64,000 bases of DNA from Bacteroidota bacterium (GTDB taxonomy: Bacteria > Bacteroidota > Bacteroidia > Flavobacteriales > Flavobacteriaceae): positions 33,918 to 97,917 of the forward strand of contig JAJRRO010000111.1 of NCBI GenBank assembly GCA_024279425.1, given 5' to 3'. The notes below the pieces were generated by a model. That model did no database searches, had not been told where the DNA came from, and saw nothing but the letters and a program-made list of their open reading frames with translations. Each line of letters begins with the position of its first letter. Position 1 is the first letter of the stretch. Below are positions 42,286-51,983 of the stretch, in pieces. The position numbers and the translations under genes were made by a program.

Positions 42286-43302
42286 ATGGTATTTACAGCA
42301 GGTCAGATTGCAGGTATTTTAGAGGGGGAAGTCGAAGGGAATCCAGAGATTACAGTTCATAAACTTGCTAAAATTGAAGAAGGGGAAATAGGGTCGCTTA
42401 CTTTCCTGGCCAACCCGAAATACACGTCATTTATATATACGACAAAAGCTTCTGTCACCATTGTTAACAAGGATTTTGTTCCTGAACAGGATATAAAAAC
42501 GACGATGATCAAGGTGGATGATGCCTATGAATCATTTTCAAAATTACTTGAATACTATAATCATGTGAAAAATAATAAGGTAGGCATAGAATCTCCTGTT
42601 TTTACTTCAAATGATGCCATTTATGGTGAAAATTTTTATTTGGGTGCATTTTCTTATTTGGGCAATTATGTCAAAATAGGAGATAATGTAAAAATTTATC
42701 CCAATGTATATATAGGGGATAATGTAAAAATCGACGACAATGTAATTATATTTGCTGGCGCCAAAATCTATTCTGAAACTCGTATTGGCAAAAATTGTAT
42801 TGTGCATAGTGGGGCGATTATCGGGGCTGATGGTTTTGGTTATACACCTAACAAAAATGGTGAATTCAACAAAGTACCGCAGACCGGTAATGTAATATTG
42901 GAGGACAATGTAGATATTGGGGCCGGCACTACGATTGATAGAGCAACCCTAGGTTCCACTATTTTGAGGAGAGGAGTTAAATTGGACAATCAAATACAGA
43001 TTGCACATAATGTTGAAATAGGTGAACATACTGTAATTGCAGCGCAAACCGGTATTGCCGGGTCAACGAAAATAGGAAAAAGATGTATGATAGGTGGGCA
43101 AGTTGGTATTGTAGGCCATATTACCATTGGAGATAGGGTAAAGATTCAGGCCCAATCTGGTATAGGAAGAAATGTAAAAGATGATGAAGTGTTACAAGGA
43201 TCTCCCGCTTTAAATTATGGGGATTACAATAAATCATATGTACACTTTAAAAATTTACCGAAAATTATTAATAGAATTGACGAACTGGAAAAAAAAGATT
43301 AA
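42286..43302 (+). CDS. lpxD: UDP-3-O-(3-hydroxyacyl)glucosamine N-acyltransferase
   Basis: The 338-residue enzyme adds the second hydroxyacyl chain in lipid A synthesis. It has a short N-terminal uridine-binding domain (about 1-100) and a left-handed beta helix of hexapeptide repeats (VKIGDNVKIYPNVYIGDNVK). The catalytic His is in NQIQIAHNVEIGEHTVIAAQ and a C-terminal helix follows. The ATG at 42286 is chosen over the overlapping GTG at 42280, which lies in the promoter box. lpxC-fabZ follows after 2 bp, so this is the first gene of the lipid A operon. Confidence 0.95.
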   Translation: MVFTAGQIAGILEGEVEGNPEITVHKLAKIEEGEIGSLTFLANPKYTSFIYTTKASVTIVNKDFVPEQDIKTTMIKVDDAYESFSKLLEYYNHVKNNKVGIESPVFTSNDAIYGENFYLGAFSYLGNYVKIGDNVKIYPNVYIGDNVKIDDNVIIFAGAKIYSETRIGKNCIVHSGAIIGADGFGYTPNKNGEFNKVPQTGNVILEDNVDIGAGTTIDRATLGSTILRRGVKLDNQIQIAHNVEIGEHTVIAAQTGIAGSTKIGKRCMIGGQVGIVGHITIGDRVKIQAQSGIGRNVKDDEVLQGSPALNYGDYNKSYVHFKNLPKIINRIDELEKKD

Positions 43303-43304
43303 CG

Positions 43305-44705
43305 GTGGACAAAACAAATAAAAAACAAAGAACTATTAAGAAAGAAGTTACACTCACCGGGGTAGGTTTACATACAGGTGAGCACGTAACCTTAAAATTT
43401 TTGCCCGCTCCGGAAAACCATGGATATGCATTTAAACGTGTCGATTTAGAAGGCACTCCTGTTATTGAAGCTAATTCCAATTATGTCATGAATACTCAAC
43501 GGGGTACTAATTTGGAAAACAAAGGGGTGAAAATACAGACTTCCGAGCATGTGTTGGCCGCATTGGTAGGCTTGGAGATAGACAATATTTTAATAGAACT
43601 GGATGCTCCAGAGCTCCCAATTATGGACGGTTCTGCCAAGTTTTTTGTAGAAGCATTGGAACAAGCAGGTATTCTAGAACAAAATAAGAATAGGGAAGAG
43701 TTCATTGTAAAGGAAGTTATTTCGTATAAAGACGAAGCTACGGGTAGTGAAATTACCATTATTCCATCAGATGAGTACCAAGTAACCACTATGGTAGATT
43801 TTGGCACCAAAGTTTTAGGGACACAGAATGCAACTTTGGAAAAAATTTCTGATTTCAAAAAAGAAATAGCTGATGCCAGAACTTTTAGTTTTTTACATGA
43901 ACTGGAGATGCTATTGGAAAATGGCCTAATTCAGGGTGGAGACTTAAACAATGCCATAATATATGTGGACAAGGAGATTTCTGAAACAACAATGAAAAAG
44001 CTGTTAAAAGCTTTTAAAAAGGAAAAATTATCCGTAAAACCCAATGGCATATTGGACAACCTCACCTTACATCAACCCAATGAGGCTGCCAGACATAAGC
44101 TGTTGGATGTTATTGGAGATGTAGCATTGACAGGAACAAGGATTAGGGGCAAAATTATTGCGAATAAACCAGGGCATTTTGTAAATACCCAGTTTGCTAA
44201 GAAATTGGCTCAAATTATTAAATCCGAAAAGCGGAACAAAGTACCGAAATATGATCTGAACAAACCGCCTTTGATGGATATTCATCAGATTATGGAAATG
44301 TTGCCACATAGACCTCCTTTTCTTCTAATAGATAGAATACTGGAGCTTTCAGAGGACCATGTAGTTGGGATGAAAAACGTAACCATGAACGAACCCTTTT
44401 TTGTGGGTCACTTTCCAGGGGCACCGGTTATGCCAGGAGTACTACAGATAGAAGCCATGGCGCAAACCGGAGGGATATTAGTGCTAAGTACTGTTCCGGA
44501 CCCTGAAAATTACTTAACCATATTCATGAAGATCGATAAGGTGAAATTTAGACAAAATGTCTTACCCGGTGATACTTTGATTTTCAATTGTAGTTTAATT
44601 ACTCCTATTAGAAGGGGCATATGTCATATGCAAGCCTATGCCTATGCCAACGGAAAATTAGTTTGTGAGGCAGAACTAATGGCTCAAATCATTAAAAGGA
44701 AATAA
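43305..44705 (+). CDS. lpxC-fabZ: bifunctional LpxC deacetylase / FabZ dehydratase
   Basis: The 466-residue fusion begins at GTG 43305 (MDKTNKKQRTIKKEVTLTGV). LpxC (about 1-310) has VGLHTGEHVTLKFLP, the zinc His in TSEHVLAALVGLEID, PIMDGSAKFFVEAL and TGTRIRGKIIANKPGHFVNT. FabZ (about 320-466) has MLPHRPPFLLIDRIL and HFPGAPVMPGVLQIEAMAQ with catalytic His and Glu. It performs the committed deacetylation step of lipid A synthesis and beta-hydroxyacyl-ACP dehydration. The fusion is the normal form in Bacteroidetes. It lies 2 bp after lpxD and 1 bp before lpxA. Confidence 0.96.
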   Translation: MDKTNKKQRTIKKEVTLTGVGLHTGEHVTLKFLPAPENHGYAFKRVDLEGTPVIEANSNYVMNTQRGTNLENKGVKIQTSEHVLAALVGLEIDNILIELDAPELPIMDGSAKFFVEALEQAGILEQNKNREEFIVKEVISYKDEATGSEITIIPSDEYQVTTMVDFGTKVLGTQNATLEKISDFKKEIADARTFSFLHELEMLLENGLIQGGDLNNAIIYVDKEISETTMKKLLKAFKKEKLSVKPNGILDNLTLHQPNEAARHKLLDVIGDVALTGTRIRGKIIANKPGHFVNTQFAKKLAQIIKSEKRNKVPKYDLNKPPLMDIHQIMEMLPHRPPFLLIDRILELSEDHVVGMKNVTMNEPFFVGHFPGAPVMPGVLQIEAMAQTGGILVLSTVPDPENYLTIFMKIDKVKFRQNVLPGDTLIFNCSLITPIRRGICHMQAYAYANGKLVCEAELMAQIIKRK

Positions 44706-44706
44706 T

Positions 44707-45492
44707 ATGAACCAACCACTGGCCTATATACATCCCGGGGCTAAAATCGCAAAAAATGTTGTGGTAGAGCCTTTTACCACCATACACAATAATGTGACCA
44801 TTGGAGATGGGACTTGGATCGGCTCCAATGTTACTATCATGGAAGGGGCAAGAATTGGGAAAAACTGTAATATATTTCCGGGAGCCGTGATTTCTGCTCC
44901 TCCACAGGACTTAAAATATGATGGCGAGGAAACAACTGTAACCATTGGCAACAATACGACCATTCGAGAATGCGCCACCATTCACAAAGGAACATCGGAC
45001 AGAATGAAAACGGTCATTGGTAAAAATTGTCTGATTATGGCCTATTGCCATATTGCCCATGATTGTTTTGTTGGAAACAACTGTATATTTTCAAACAACT
45101 CTACGTTGGCCGGACATGTGACTATAGGCGACAATGTAATTCTTGCTGGTTTGGTAGCAGTACATCAATTTGTTGCAATAGGCAGGCATGCATTTGTTAC
45201 CGGTGGGTCTTTGGTTCGAAAAGACGTCCCACCCTATGTAAAAGCCGCACGAGAGCCTTTGTCATATGTGGGTATAAATTCCGTAGGACTTAGAAGAAGG
45301 GGCTATACTTCAGATAAAATCAGGGAAATCCAGAATATATTTAGAATACTTTACCAAAAAAATTATAACAATACCCAGGCCGTTCAAATTATTGAGGCCG
45401 AAATGGAAGCAAGTCCAGAAAGGGATGAAATCCTTCAATTTATTAGGGACTCCCAAAGAGGTATAATGAAAGGATATTTTAGTACTAATTAG
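44707..45492 (+). CDS. lpxA: UDP-N-acetylglucosamine acyltransferase
   Basis: The 261-residue enzyme transfers the first hydroxyacyl chain to UDP-GlcNAc. It is built of hexapeptide repeats (VVVEPFTTIHNNVTIGDGTW) and has the catalytic His in MAYCHIAHDCFVGNNC and the HQFVAIGRHAFVTGGS segment. A C-terminal helical domain (LRRRGYTSDKIREIQNIFR) follows. The start codon follows the lpxC-fabZ stop after one base, so translation is tightly coupled. Length matches the family. Confidence 0.96.
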   Translation: MNQPLAYIHPGAKIAKNVVVEPFTTIHNNVTIGDGTWIGSNVTIMEGARIGKNCNIFPGAVISAPPQDLKYDGEETTVTIGNNTTIRECATIHKGTSDRMKTVIGKNCLIMAYCHIAHDCFVGNNCIFSNNSTLAGHVTIGDNVILAGLVAVHQFVAIGRHAFVTGGSLVRKDVPPYVKAAREPLSYVGINSVGLRRRGYTSDKIREIQNIFRILYQKNYNNTQAVQIIEAEMEASPERDEILQFIRDSQRGIMKGYFSTN

Positions 45493-45499
45493 AAGAAAT

Positions 45500-46066
45500 A
45501 TGGCGTCTACATCAGATATTAGAAAGGGTTTATGCATAAAGTATAATCACGATATTTTTAAAGTAATTGAATTTTTACATGTGAAACCGGGAAAAGGCCC
45601 TGCATTTGTAAGAACAAAATTGAAAAGTGTTACCACAGGAAAAGTAATAGACAATACTTTTTCAGCAGGACACAAAATTGAAGATGTGAGGGTGGAGACC
45701 CGTTCATATCAGTTCCTATATGCAGAAGGAGAAATGTATCATTTTATGAACACGGACGACTTTAACCAGATTTCGCTAGAGGAAAGTTCTCTCGATGCCT
45801 CGGATTTATTAAAAGAAGGTGAAATCGTAACTATTTTGTTCAATACAGAAGATAGCATGCCATTGTCGGTAGATATGCCTGCAAGTGTTATTTTGGAGGT
45901 GACCCATGCAGAACCTGGTGTTAGGGGTAATACCGCAACCAACGCCACAAAACCGGCAACTGTTGAGACTGGGGCAAAGGTCAACGTGCCTCTTTTTATC
46001 AATGAAGGCGATAAGATAAAAGTTGATACGGAGAAAGGTAATTATATGGAGCGGGTCAAAGAATAG
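45500..46066 (+). CDS. efp: elongation factor P
   Basis: The 188-residue factor relieves ribosome stalling at polyproline stretches. It starts MASTSDIRKGLCIKYNHDIF, has HVKPGKGPAFVRTKLKSVTT with the loop Lys that is modified in many bacteria, and ends with the OB-fold motif FINEGDKIKVDTEKGNYMER. Its place inside the lipid A cluster, 7 bp after lpxA, is common in Bacteroidetes, so coexpression is likely. Complete. Confidence 0.96.
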   Translation: MASTSDIRKGLCIKYNHDIFKVIEFLHVKPGKGPAFVRTKLKSVTTGKVIDNTFSAGHKIEDVRVETRSYQFLYAEGEMYHFMNTDDFNQISLEESSLDASDLLKEGEIVTILFNTEDSMPLSVDMPASVILEVTHAEPGVRGNTATNATKPATVETGAKVNVPLFINEGDKIKVDTEKGNYMERVKE

Positions 46067-46108
46067 CTCATTTCGAACTTTATGACCCATTAAGTATCTA
46101 CCAGAACT

Positions 46109-47041
46109 ATGAGATTTCCAAATCCACATACCCTTGAACAGATTGCCACCCTCATTGGATCTTCCTATGTTGGTTCTCCTGATTTCCTTATTTTGGGAAT
46201 GAATGAAATCCACGTTGTACAAGAAAGAGAGATTGTATTTGTAGATCATATAAAGTACTATGACAAGGCCTTGAATTCAAAAGCTTCTGTTGTCCTTATA
46301 AATAAGAACGTTGAATGTCCCGAGGGAAAGGCATTGCTTATATCTGATGATCCTTTTAGGGATTTCAATAAAATAGCGCAATTTTTCAAGCCGTTCAAAA
46401 GAAGTGACACTTCAATTGCATCGTCGGCCATTATAGGTAAAAACACCATTGTGCAGCCCAACGTATTTATAGGAAACAATGTTACAATAGGTGAAGGAAG
46501 TCTTATTCATTCCAATGTGTCTATTTACGATAATTGCATTATTGGTAATAATGTAATTATTCATGCGGGTTCTGTATTGGGTTCGGATGCCTTCTATTAT
46601 AAAAATAGAGATGAAGGATTTGACAAATTGATTTCCTGCGGAAGAGTGGTTTTAGAAGATGATGTAGAGATCGGTTCTTTATGTACAATTGACAAGGGGG
46701 TGACGGGGGATACTACTATAAAGAAGGGTACAAAATTAGACAATCAAGTGCATGTTGGTCATGATACGATAATTGGGAAAAAATGTTTAATCGCCTCGCA
46801 GACTGGTATCTCTGGTTGTGTGGTAATTGAAGATGAAGTGACTATTTGGGGGCAGGTAGGAACCAACAGTGGCATTACGATTGGGAAAAAGGCCATAATC
46901 ATGGGGCAAACCGGGGTAACAAAATCGGTAGAAGGAGGGAAAAGTTATTTCGGAACTCCAATTGAAGAAGCCCGGGAAAAATTAAAGCAATTAGCATATG
47001 TTAAGAAAATACCCTCAATCTTAAAGAAATTGGAAGAATAA
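46109..47041 (+). CDS. LpxD-like N-acyltransferase, second copy
   Basis: A 310-residue hexapeptide-repeat protein with an LpxD-type N-terminal domain (MRFPNPHTLEQIATLIGSSY) and the helix (NTIVQPNVFIGNNVTIGEGS). It retains the catalytic-type His in NQVHVGHDTIIGKKCLIASQ. The region SDAFYYKNRDEGFDKLISCG replaces the usual GADGFGY stretch, so it may use a different nucleotide sugar or acyl donor. It closes the lpxD-lpxC/fabZ-lpxA-efp operon. It is about 30 residues shorter than the first LpxD. Confidence 0.85.
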   Translation: MRFPNPHTLEQIATLIGSSYVGSPDFLILGMNEIHVVQEREIVFVDHIKYYDKALNSKASVVLINKNVECPEGKALLISDDPFRDFNKIAQFFKPFKRSDTSIASSAIIGKNTIVQPNVFIGNNVTIGEGSLIHSNVSIYDNCIIGNNVIIHAGSVLGSDAFYYKNRDEGFDKLISCGRVVLEDDVEIGSLCTIDKGVTGDTTIKKGTKLDNQVHVGHDTIIGKKCLIASQTGISGCVVIEDEVTIWGQVGTNSGITIGKKAIIMGQTGVTKSVEGGKSYFGTPIEEAREKLKQLAYVKKIPSILKKLEE

Positions 47042-47076
47042 CTACAGGTTTGCTTTAGAATTCATGAGCAATCCCA

Positions 47077-47084
47077 TATTTTTG
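47077..47084 (+). promoter_or_regulatory. -7 promoter box of sucD
   Basis: TATTTTTG matches the -7 consensus 28 bp before the sucD ATG. TTTG at 47049-47052 is a possible -33 element at a slightly long spacing of 24 nt. Confidence 0.45.
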
Positions 47085-47111
47085 CGAAACAAAAAACAAA
47101 TCAACTGATAT

Positions 47112-47984
47112 ATGAGTGTTCTAGTCAATAAAAACTCCAAAATAATAGTACAAGGTTTTACGGGAAGTGAAGGAACCTTTCATGCAGAACAAATGATCGA
47201 CTATGGCACCAATGTGGTTGGTGGGGTAACTCCGGGAAAAGGAGGTCAAGAACACTTAGGCAAACCCGTTTTCAATACTGTTTCGGAGGCTGTTGAAAAA
47301 GTTGGAGCGGATACCACGATTATTTTTGTTCCGCCTGCATTTGCTGCAGATGCAATAATGGAAGCAGCTAGCGCAGGAATCAAAGTGATTATTACTATAA
47401 CTGAGGGCATTCCCGTTGCAGATATGGTAAAAGCTTCTGATTATATAAAAGATAAGGATTGTCGTTTAGTCGGACCCAATTGCCCAGGAGTAATCACCCC
47501 GGAGGAGGCAAAAGTTGGCATTATGCCAGGGTTTGTCTTCAAAAAAGGAAATGTCGGTATTGTTTCCAAATCGGGAACACTTACCTATGAAGCTGCGGAT
47601 CAGGTAGTTCGCCAAGGATTGGGAATCACGACGGCTATTGGTATTGGAGGTGACCCGATTATAGGCACAACGACCAAGGATGCTGTTGAATTGCTAATCA
47701 ATGACCCGGAAACCGAATGTGTGGTTATGATTGGAGAAATAGGAGGACAATTAGAGGCCGATGCTGCTAAATGGTATAAAGAGAGCGGAAGTAAAAAACC
47801 AATAGTTGGTTTTATAGCCGGTGAAACAGCACCTGTGGGAAGAACCATGGGGCACGCTGGTGCAATTGTTGGCGGCAGTGATGATACAGCGCAGGCAAAA
47901 AAGAAAATTATGAGAGAATGCGGAATCAACGTTGTTGATTCACCAGCAGAAATCGGTATTAAGGTTAAGGAAGTTATGGGGTGA
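47112..47984 (+). CDS. sucD: succinyl-CoA synthetase alpha subunit
   Basis: The 290-residue subunit binds CoA and carries the phospho-His. It shows [20 protein letters not shown] (CoA site), [50 protein letters not shown], and [20 protein letters not shown] with the phosphorylated His. It makes succinate and ATP or GTP in the TCA cycle. The beta subunit gene is not adjacent, which is common in this phylum. A terminator follows at 48026-48070. Confidence 0.96.
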   Translation: MSVLVNKNSKIIVQGFTGSEGTFHAEQMIDYGTNVVGGVTPGKGGQEHLGKPVFNTVSEAVEKVGADTTIIFVPPAFAADAIMEAASAGIKVIITITEGIPVADMVKASDYIKDKDCRLVGPNCPGVITPEEAKVGIMPGFVFKKGNVGIVSKSGTLTYEAADQVVRQGLGITTAIGIGGDPIIGTTTKDAVELLINDPETECVVMIGEIGGQLEADAAKWYKESGSKKPIVGFIAGETAPVGRTMGHAGAIVGGSDDTAQAKKKIMRECGINVVDSPAEIGIKVKEVMG

Positions 47985-48025
47985 TTGTAATCCCGTAAAC
48001 ACCACTCTAATAACAATGAAATTTG

Positions 48026-48070
48026 AATCCCGCATTACCTGACCCCAACTCAGGATTTTCGGGATTTTTT
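48026..48070 (+). terminator. Rho-independent terminator of sucD
   Basis: AATCCCG (48026-48032) pairs with CGGGATT (48060-48066) and an inner CCTGA/TCAGG stem lies between, followed by a run of T. It lies about 40 bp after the sucD stop. Confidence 0.75.
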
Positions 48071-48091
48071 TAGCATTGAATAAACATAGCC

Positions 48092-48099
48092 TATATTTG
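48092..48099 (+). promoter_or_regulatory. -7 promoter box of fabG
   Basis: TATATTTG, an exact consensus match, lies 28 bp before the fabG ATG and just after the sucD terminator. A T-run 21 nt upstream may be the -33 region. Confidence 0.5.
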
Positions 48100-48127
48100 G
48101 CAATCAACCGGGTAAAGAAAGAAATTG

Positions 48128-48874
48128 ATGAGAGTATTGGAAGGAAAAAATGTGATAATCACTGGAGGGAGTCGAGGAATTGGTAAGGGAATAGCCCAAG
48201 TTTTTGCTGAACATGGTGCCAATGTGGCTTTTACCTATAGTTCTAGTGAAATCCCAGCCCTCGAATTGGAAAAAGAACTCCTTGATAAAGGTGTGAAAGC
48301 CAAAGCCTATAAAAGTAATGCCGCTAGTTTTGAAGAATCAGAAAAATTGGTTGCACAAGTCTTGGAAGATTTTGGTGGTATCGACGTATTGATCAATAAT
48401 GCGGGAATTACCAAAGATAATCTTCTAATGCGCATGCGCGAGGAAGATTTTGATCAGGTTATTCAGACCAATCTAAAATCTGTCTTTAATATGACCAAGG
48501 CTGTTCAACGCACTTTTCTAAAGCAGCGTAAGGGCTCTATTATCAACATGAGTAGTGTGGTGGGGGTAAAAGGTAATGCCGGACAGGCCAACTACGCGGC
48601 TTCCAAAGCAGGCATGATTGGTTTTACGAAATCGGTAGCCCTTGAATTGGGTTCAAGAAATATTCGTTGCAATGCTATTGCCCCTGGCTTCATAGAAACT
48701 GAAATGACCGGTAAATTGGATGAAAAAGTGGTGCAAAGCTGGCGCGACGGTATTCCATTAAAACGTGGAGGTTCTCCAGAGGATATTACAAACGCATGTT
48801 TGTTTTTCGCCTCTGACCTATCGGCATATGTTACCGGACAGGTACTGAATGTTGATGGCGGTATGCTTACTTAA
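48128..48874 (+). CDS. fabG: 3-oxoacyl-ACP reductase
   Basis: The 248-residue short-chain dehydrogenase (ATG at 48128, MRVLEGKNVIITGGSRGIGK) reduces 3-oxoacyl-ACP with NADPH in fatty acid synthesis. It has the TGGSRGIG cofactor loop, LINNAGITKDNLLMRM, the catalytic Ser in SIINMSSVVGVKGN, the YAASKAG active-site Tyr-Lys pair and the end DLSAYVTGQVLNVDGGM. These match FabG closely; a reductase of another acyl chain is a lesser alternative. Confidence 0.93.
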   Translation: MRVLEGKNVIITGGSRGIGKGIAQVFAEHGANVAFTYSSSEIPALELEKELLDKGVKAKAYKSNAASFEESEKLVAQVLEDFGGIDVLINNAGITKDNLLMRMREEDFDQVIQTNLKSVFNMTKAVQRTFLKQRKGSIINMSSVVGVKGNAGQANYAASKAGMIGFTKSVALELGSRNIRCNAIAPGFIETEMTGKLDEKVVQSWRDGIPLKRGGSPEDITNACLFFASDLSAYVTGQVLNVDGGMLT

Positions 48875-48973
48875 GTGGTTTAAGCAAATCAATGGTTTTA
48901 TATTGATTTGATTTCTCTGCCTTAATAGTCTTAATCTATATTGTACTTTTTAGGAGTACCAGTTACCAAAGTA

Positions 48974-51007
48974 ATGCAAACAACAACAGTACTATTAATT
49001 ATCTTGGCTGCTTTAATAGCGATGATAATAGTGCTTTTTCAATATTTTTACAACTCAAAAAATAAAGGAAAGCTACGGTTATGGCTTTCCTTTCTGCGTT
49101 TTTCAGCCTTGTTCGGGGTATTTTTATTGCTTATCAATCCAGAATTCACGAAGAGGGATTTCATATTGGAAAAATCAAACCTTCTACTATTGGTTGATAA
49201 CTCCTCGTCCATGAAACAGAATGAGGCTTATACTGACATAGATGCTATTTTAAATGACATCGGGGCCTCAAGAGATATAAAGAATATATTCGACATTGAG
49301 AAATATCATTTTGGCGGAAGCTTAAGTACTGAGGATAGCTTGTCCTTTTCGGATAAGAACACAGATATTTCCAAAGCCTTAAAATCGTTGAACACCATAT
49401 TTGGTAATGGTAATGGAGCAATTGTGCTTTTAACTGATGGTAATAGTACTATTGGAGAGGATTATGAATATTACGGTAGAAGACAAAAATTTCCAATTTA
49501 TCCTATAGTTTTAGGGGATACCACTAGTTATGAAGACCTAAAAATTAATCAGGTAAACATCAACAAATATGCGTTTCTAAATAATAAGTTTCCAGCTGAG
49601 TCCTTTATTTCCTACGAGGGTGAAGCCGATATCAGAGCTAAATTTAACATAGCAGTTGATGGAAAAAAGGTATATAGTCAAAATATCACATTATCCAAAG
49701 ACGACAACACCAAGACCATTACCACTCTTTTGGAAGCCAGTTCGGTTGGTCTTAAAAAAATACGTTTTGATTTGGAACCTTTGGTGAACGAGAAAAATAT
49801 AAACAACAATGGGAAAAATGTATCTGTAGAGGTAATTAATGAAAAGACGAATATTGCTATTATTTCAGACATGCTTCATCCAGATTTGGGTACCTTGAAA
49901 AAATCACTGGAGAGCAACGAACAACGTTCCGTCTCTATTCATAAGCCATCTATTGATATAAATGAACTGCAAGATATTAACATGTTCATATTGTATCAGC
50001 CCAATGGATCATTTCGAAATATTTATGATTATATAAAGAAAAGTAAGTCGAACACATTTACAGTAAGCGGTCCCAAAACGGATTGGAATTTTCTCAATGG
50101 TGTTCAAAATAGTTATACAAAAAATAGCTATGACCAATCCGAAGAAGTTATCCCCACCCTCAATAATGGTTTCTCTCTCTTTGATATATCAAATTTTGAC
50201 GTAGATAATTATCCACCGTTGGAAACCAATCTTGGTGAAGTATTGATCAACAAATCCCATGAAATTTTGTTGGGACAAAAAATTAAGGGAACGGAGATTG
50301 ATGAACCATTGCTGGTTCTGGCGGGCAACAGTTTAGAGCGAGAGGCAATCTTATTTGGTGAAAACATTTGGAAATGGCGTATGCAGAGTTTTCGTGAGTA
50401 TCAAAGTTTCAATTATTTTGATGAAATCATGGGGAAAATAATTTTATATCTGTCAACGGATCGATCTCGGAGCCGTTTGGTGTTGGATTATAAATCGCTT
50501 TTTGAAGGCAACAACGATACAAAGATTACAGCCACTTATTTTGACGAAACATTTTCCTTTGATCCTGCCGCTAGCCTTTCCTTGAGCCTTAGGAACAAAG
50601 GAATGAACGTATCCAAAGAGCTGCCCATGCTTTTGATGGGAAATTATTACGAAGTGGATTTGGGAAATATGCCATCGGGAGCCTATGATTTTACGGTCAA
50701 GGTCACGGACCAAAATTTATCAAAATCAGGCAGTTTTATTATTTTGGATTATGACGTTGAACAGCAATTTTCATCAAGTAATTATAAAAAATTAAATAGA
50801 CTGGCAGACCAAACCAATGGCAGATTATATTACCCTTCTGGAACACAAAAACTGATACAGGATTTAGTTGCCAATAACAATTTTAAACCAACGCGTAAAA
50901 GCAATGAAAATGTCGTATCTTTGGTCGATTTTAGAATATTGCTGGGCTTAATAATATTGGCCCTATCGGCAGAATGGTTTATTAGAAAATATAACGGATT
51001 AATTTAA
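48974..51007 (+). CDS. VWA-like membrane protein
   Basis: The 677-residue protein (ATG at 48974, MQTTTVLLIILAALIAMIIV) has two N-terminal membrane helices (about 5-25 and 37-55). A von Willebrand A-like region follows with the MIDAS-type LLLLVDNSSSMKQNEAYTD and AIVLLTDGNSTIGEDY. A large extracytoplasmic part continues to about 650 and a C-terminal helix (VDFRILLGLIILALSAEWFI) closes it. This is the layout of conserved Bacteroidetes VWA proteins of unknown role, possibly linked to the next gene. The upstream extra frame is not used. Confidence 0.83.
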   Translation: MQTTTVLLIILAALIAMIIVLFQYFYNSKNKGKLRLWLSFLRFSALFGVFLLLINPEFTKRDFILEKSNLLLLVDNSSSMKQNEAYTDIDAILNDIGASRDIKNIFDIEKYHFGGSLSTEDSLSFSDKNTDISKALKSLNTIFGNGNGAIVLLTDGNSTIGEDYEYYGRRQKFPIYPIVLGDTTSYEDLKINQVNINKYAFLNNKFPAESFISYEGEADIRAKFNIAVDGKKVYSQNITLSKDDNTKTITTLLEASSVGLKKIRFDLEPLVNEKNINNNGKNVSVEVINEKTNIAIISDMLHPDLGTLKKSLESNEQRSVSIHKPSIDINELQDINMFILYQPNGSFRNIYDYIKKSKSNTFTVSGPKTDWNFLNGVQNSYTKNSYDQSEEVIPTLNNGFSLFDISNFDVDNYPPLETNLGEVLINKSHEILLGQKIKGTEIDEPLLVLAGNSLEREAILFGENIWKWRMQSFREYQSFNYFDEIMGKIILYLSTDRSRSRLVLDYKSLFEGNNDTKITATYFDETFSFDPAASLSLSLRNKGMNVSKELPMLLMGNYYEVDLGNMPSGAYDFTVKVTDQNLSKSGSFIILDYDVEQQFSSSNYKKLNRLADQTNGRLYYPSGTQKLIQDLVANNNFKPTRKSNENVVSLVDFRILLGLIILALSAEWFIRKYNGLI

Positions 51008-51019
51008 ACAAAAACAAAA

Positions 51020-51835
51020 ATGGACAAATTACCTAAAATAGCATTACCCGCAATCTTCATATTGATTCTTGCGGTAATTTTAATATCAAAATCAGCCATA
51101 ACCATTGGTTCAGGGGAAGCAGGGGTTCTTTATAGAACGTTTGGCGATGGTGTGGTCACCGATGAACCGCCGTTAGGAGAAGGTTTTCATATTGTTGCTC
51201 CTTGGAACAAGGTGTTCATTTATGAAGTACGGCAACAAGAAGTATTTGAAAAAATGCAGGTACTGTCCTCCAACGGTCTTGAAATTAAATTCGATGCTTC
51301 CGCTTGGTTTGAACCCAAACGTGAATTCCTTGGCAAACTTCATCAAGAAAAAGGTGAAGCTTATGTCCAAAGAGTTTTGTTGCCAACCATTAGATCTGCG
51401 GCAAGAAGTGTTGTTGGCAGGTATACACCGGAGCAATTGTATTCCAGTAAAAGAGATGCCATACAGGTAGAGATTTATGAAGAAACCCACAAGATTGTTG
51501 ACGAGCAATATATTCAACTTAATCAAATATTAATTCGAGATGTTACCTTGCCCCCCACCATAAAGGAAGCCATTGAGCGTAAATTAAAGCAAGAACAAGA
51601 GTCGTTGGAATATGAATTTAGATTGGTGACTGCAAAGAAAGAAGCAGAAAAAGTAACAATTGAAGCTCAAGGTAAGGCGGATGCTAACAGGATCTTGAGT
51701 GCTTCCTTAACTGATAAAATCTTGAAGGATAAAGGTATAGATGCCACACTTGAACTTGCCAAATCACCAAATTCTAAGGTGATTGTTGTAGGTGGTGGCG
51801 AGGCCGGTCTTCCCTTGATTCTGGGTAACAACTAA
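51020..51835 (+). CDS. prohibitin-family (SPFH) membrane protein
   Basis: The 271-residue protein has an N-terminal membrane anchor (IALPAIFILILAVILISKSA) and an SPFH domain (about 30-190) with YRTFGDGVVTDEPPLGEGFH, SSNGLEIKFDASAWFEPKRE and VQRVLLPTIRSAARSVVGRY. A coiled coil (EAIERKLKQEQESLEYEFRL) and a Gly-rich end (KVIVVGGGEAGLPLILGNN) follow. Prohibitin-like proteins form ring scaffolds in the inner membrane and guard membrane proteins. It starts 12 bp after the VWA-like gene, so they may act together. Confidence 0.9.
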   Translation: MDKLPKIALPAIFILILAVILISKSAITIGSGEAGVLYRTFGDGVVTDEPPLGEGFHIVAPWNKVFIYEVRQQEVFEKMQVLSSNGLEIKFDASAWFEPKREFLGKLHQEKGEAYVQRVLLPTIRSAARSVVGRYTPEQLYSSKRDAIQVEIYEETHKIVDEQYIQLNQILIRDVTLPPTIKEAIERKLKQEQESLEYEFRLVTAKKEAEKVTIEAQGKADANRILSASLTDKILKDKGIDATLELAKSPNSKVIVVGGGEAGLPLILGNN

Positions 51836-51891
51836 TAGTTGTTTGCCAACACACAGCTAACAGGAAGAATTGTGCAATTTTGAACAATTGT

Positions 51892-51921
51892 TTTGTGATT
51901 TGAAAATAAGTTTTAATTTTA
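51892..51921 (+). promoter_or_regulatory. probable promoter of the his operon
   Basis: TTTG (51892-51895) is followed after 18 nt by TAATTTTA (51914-51921), a one-mismatch form of the TAnnTTTG -7 box. The transcript would begin near 51927, only a few bases before the leader-peptide ATG at 51930. Confidence 0.45.
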
Positions 51922-51929
51922 CAGGCGTA

Positions 51930-51983
51930 ATGAAGAACCAAAATACACATCATCATTTTTATACTTGCTCTCAAGCGAGGTAA
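51930..51983 (+). CDS. hisL: his operon leader peptide (three His codons)
   Basis: A 17-codon frame reads MKNQNTHHHFYTCSQAR and ends in TAA at 51981. His codons 7-9 (51948-51956) are consecutive. It is too short to be a usual gene but its position between the promoter and a terminator upstream of hisG is that of an attenuation leader. A ribosome held at the His codons leaves 51971-51981 free to pair downstream. The symbol is by analogy with enterobacterial hisL; the sequences are unrelated. Confidence 0.75.
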   Translation: MKNQNTHHHFYTCSQAR

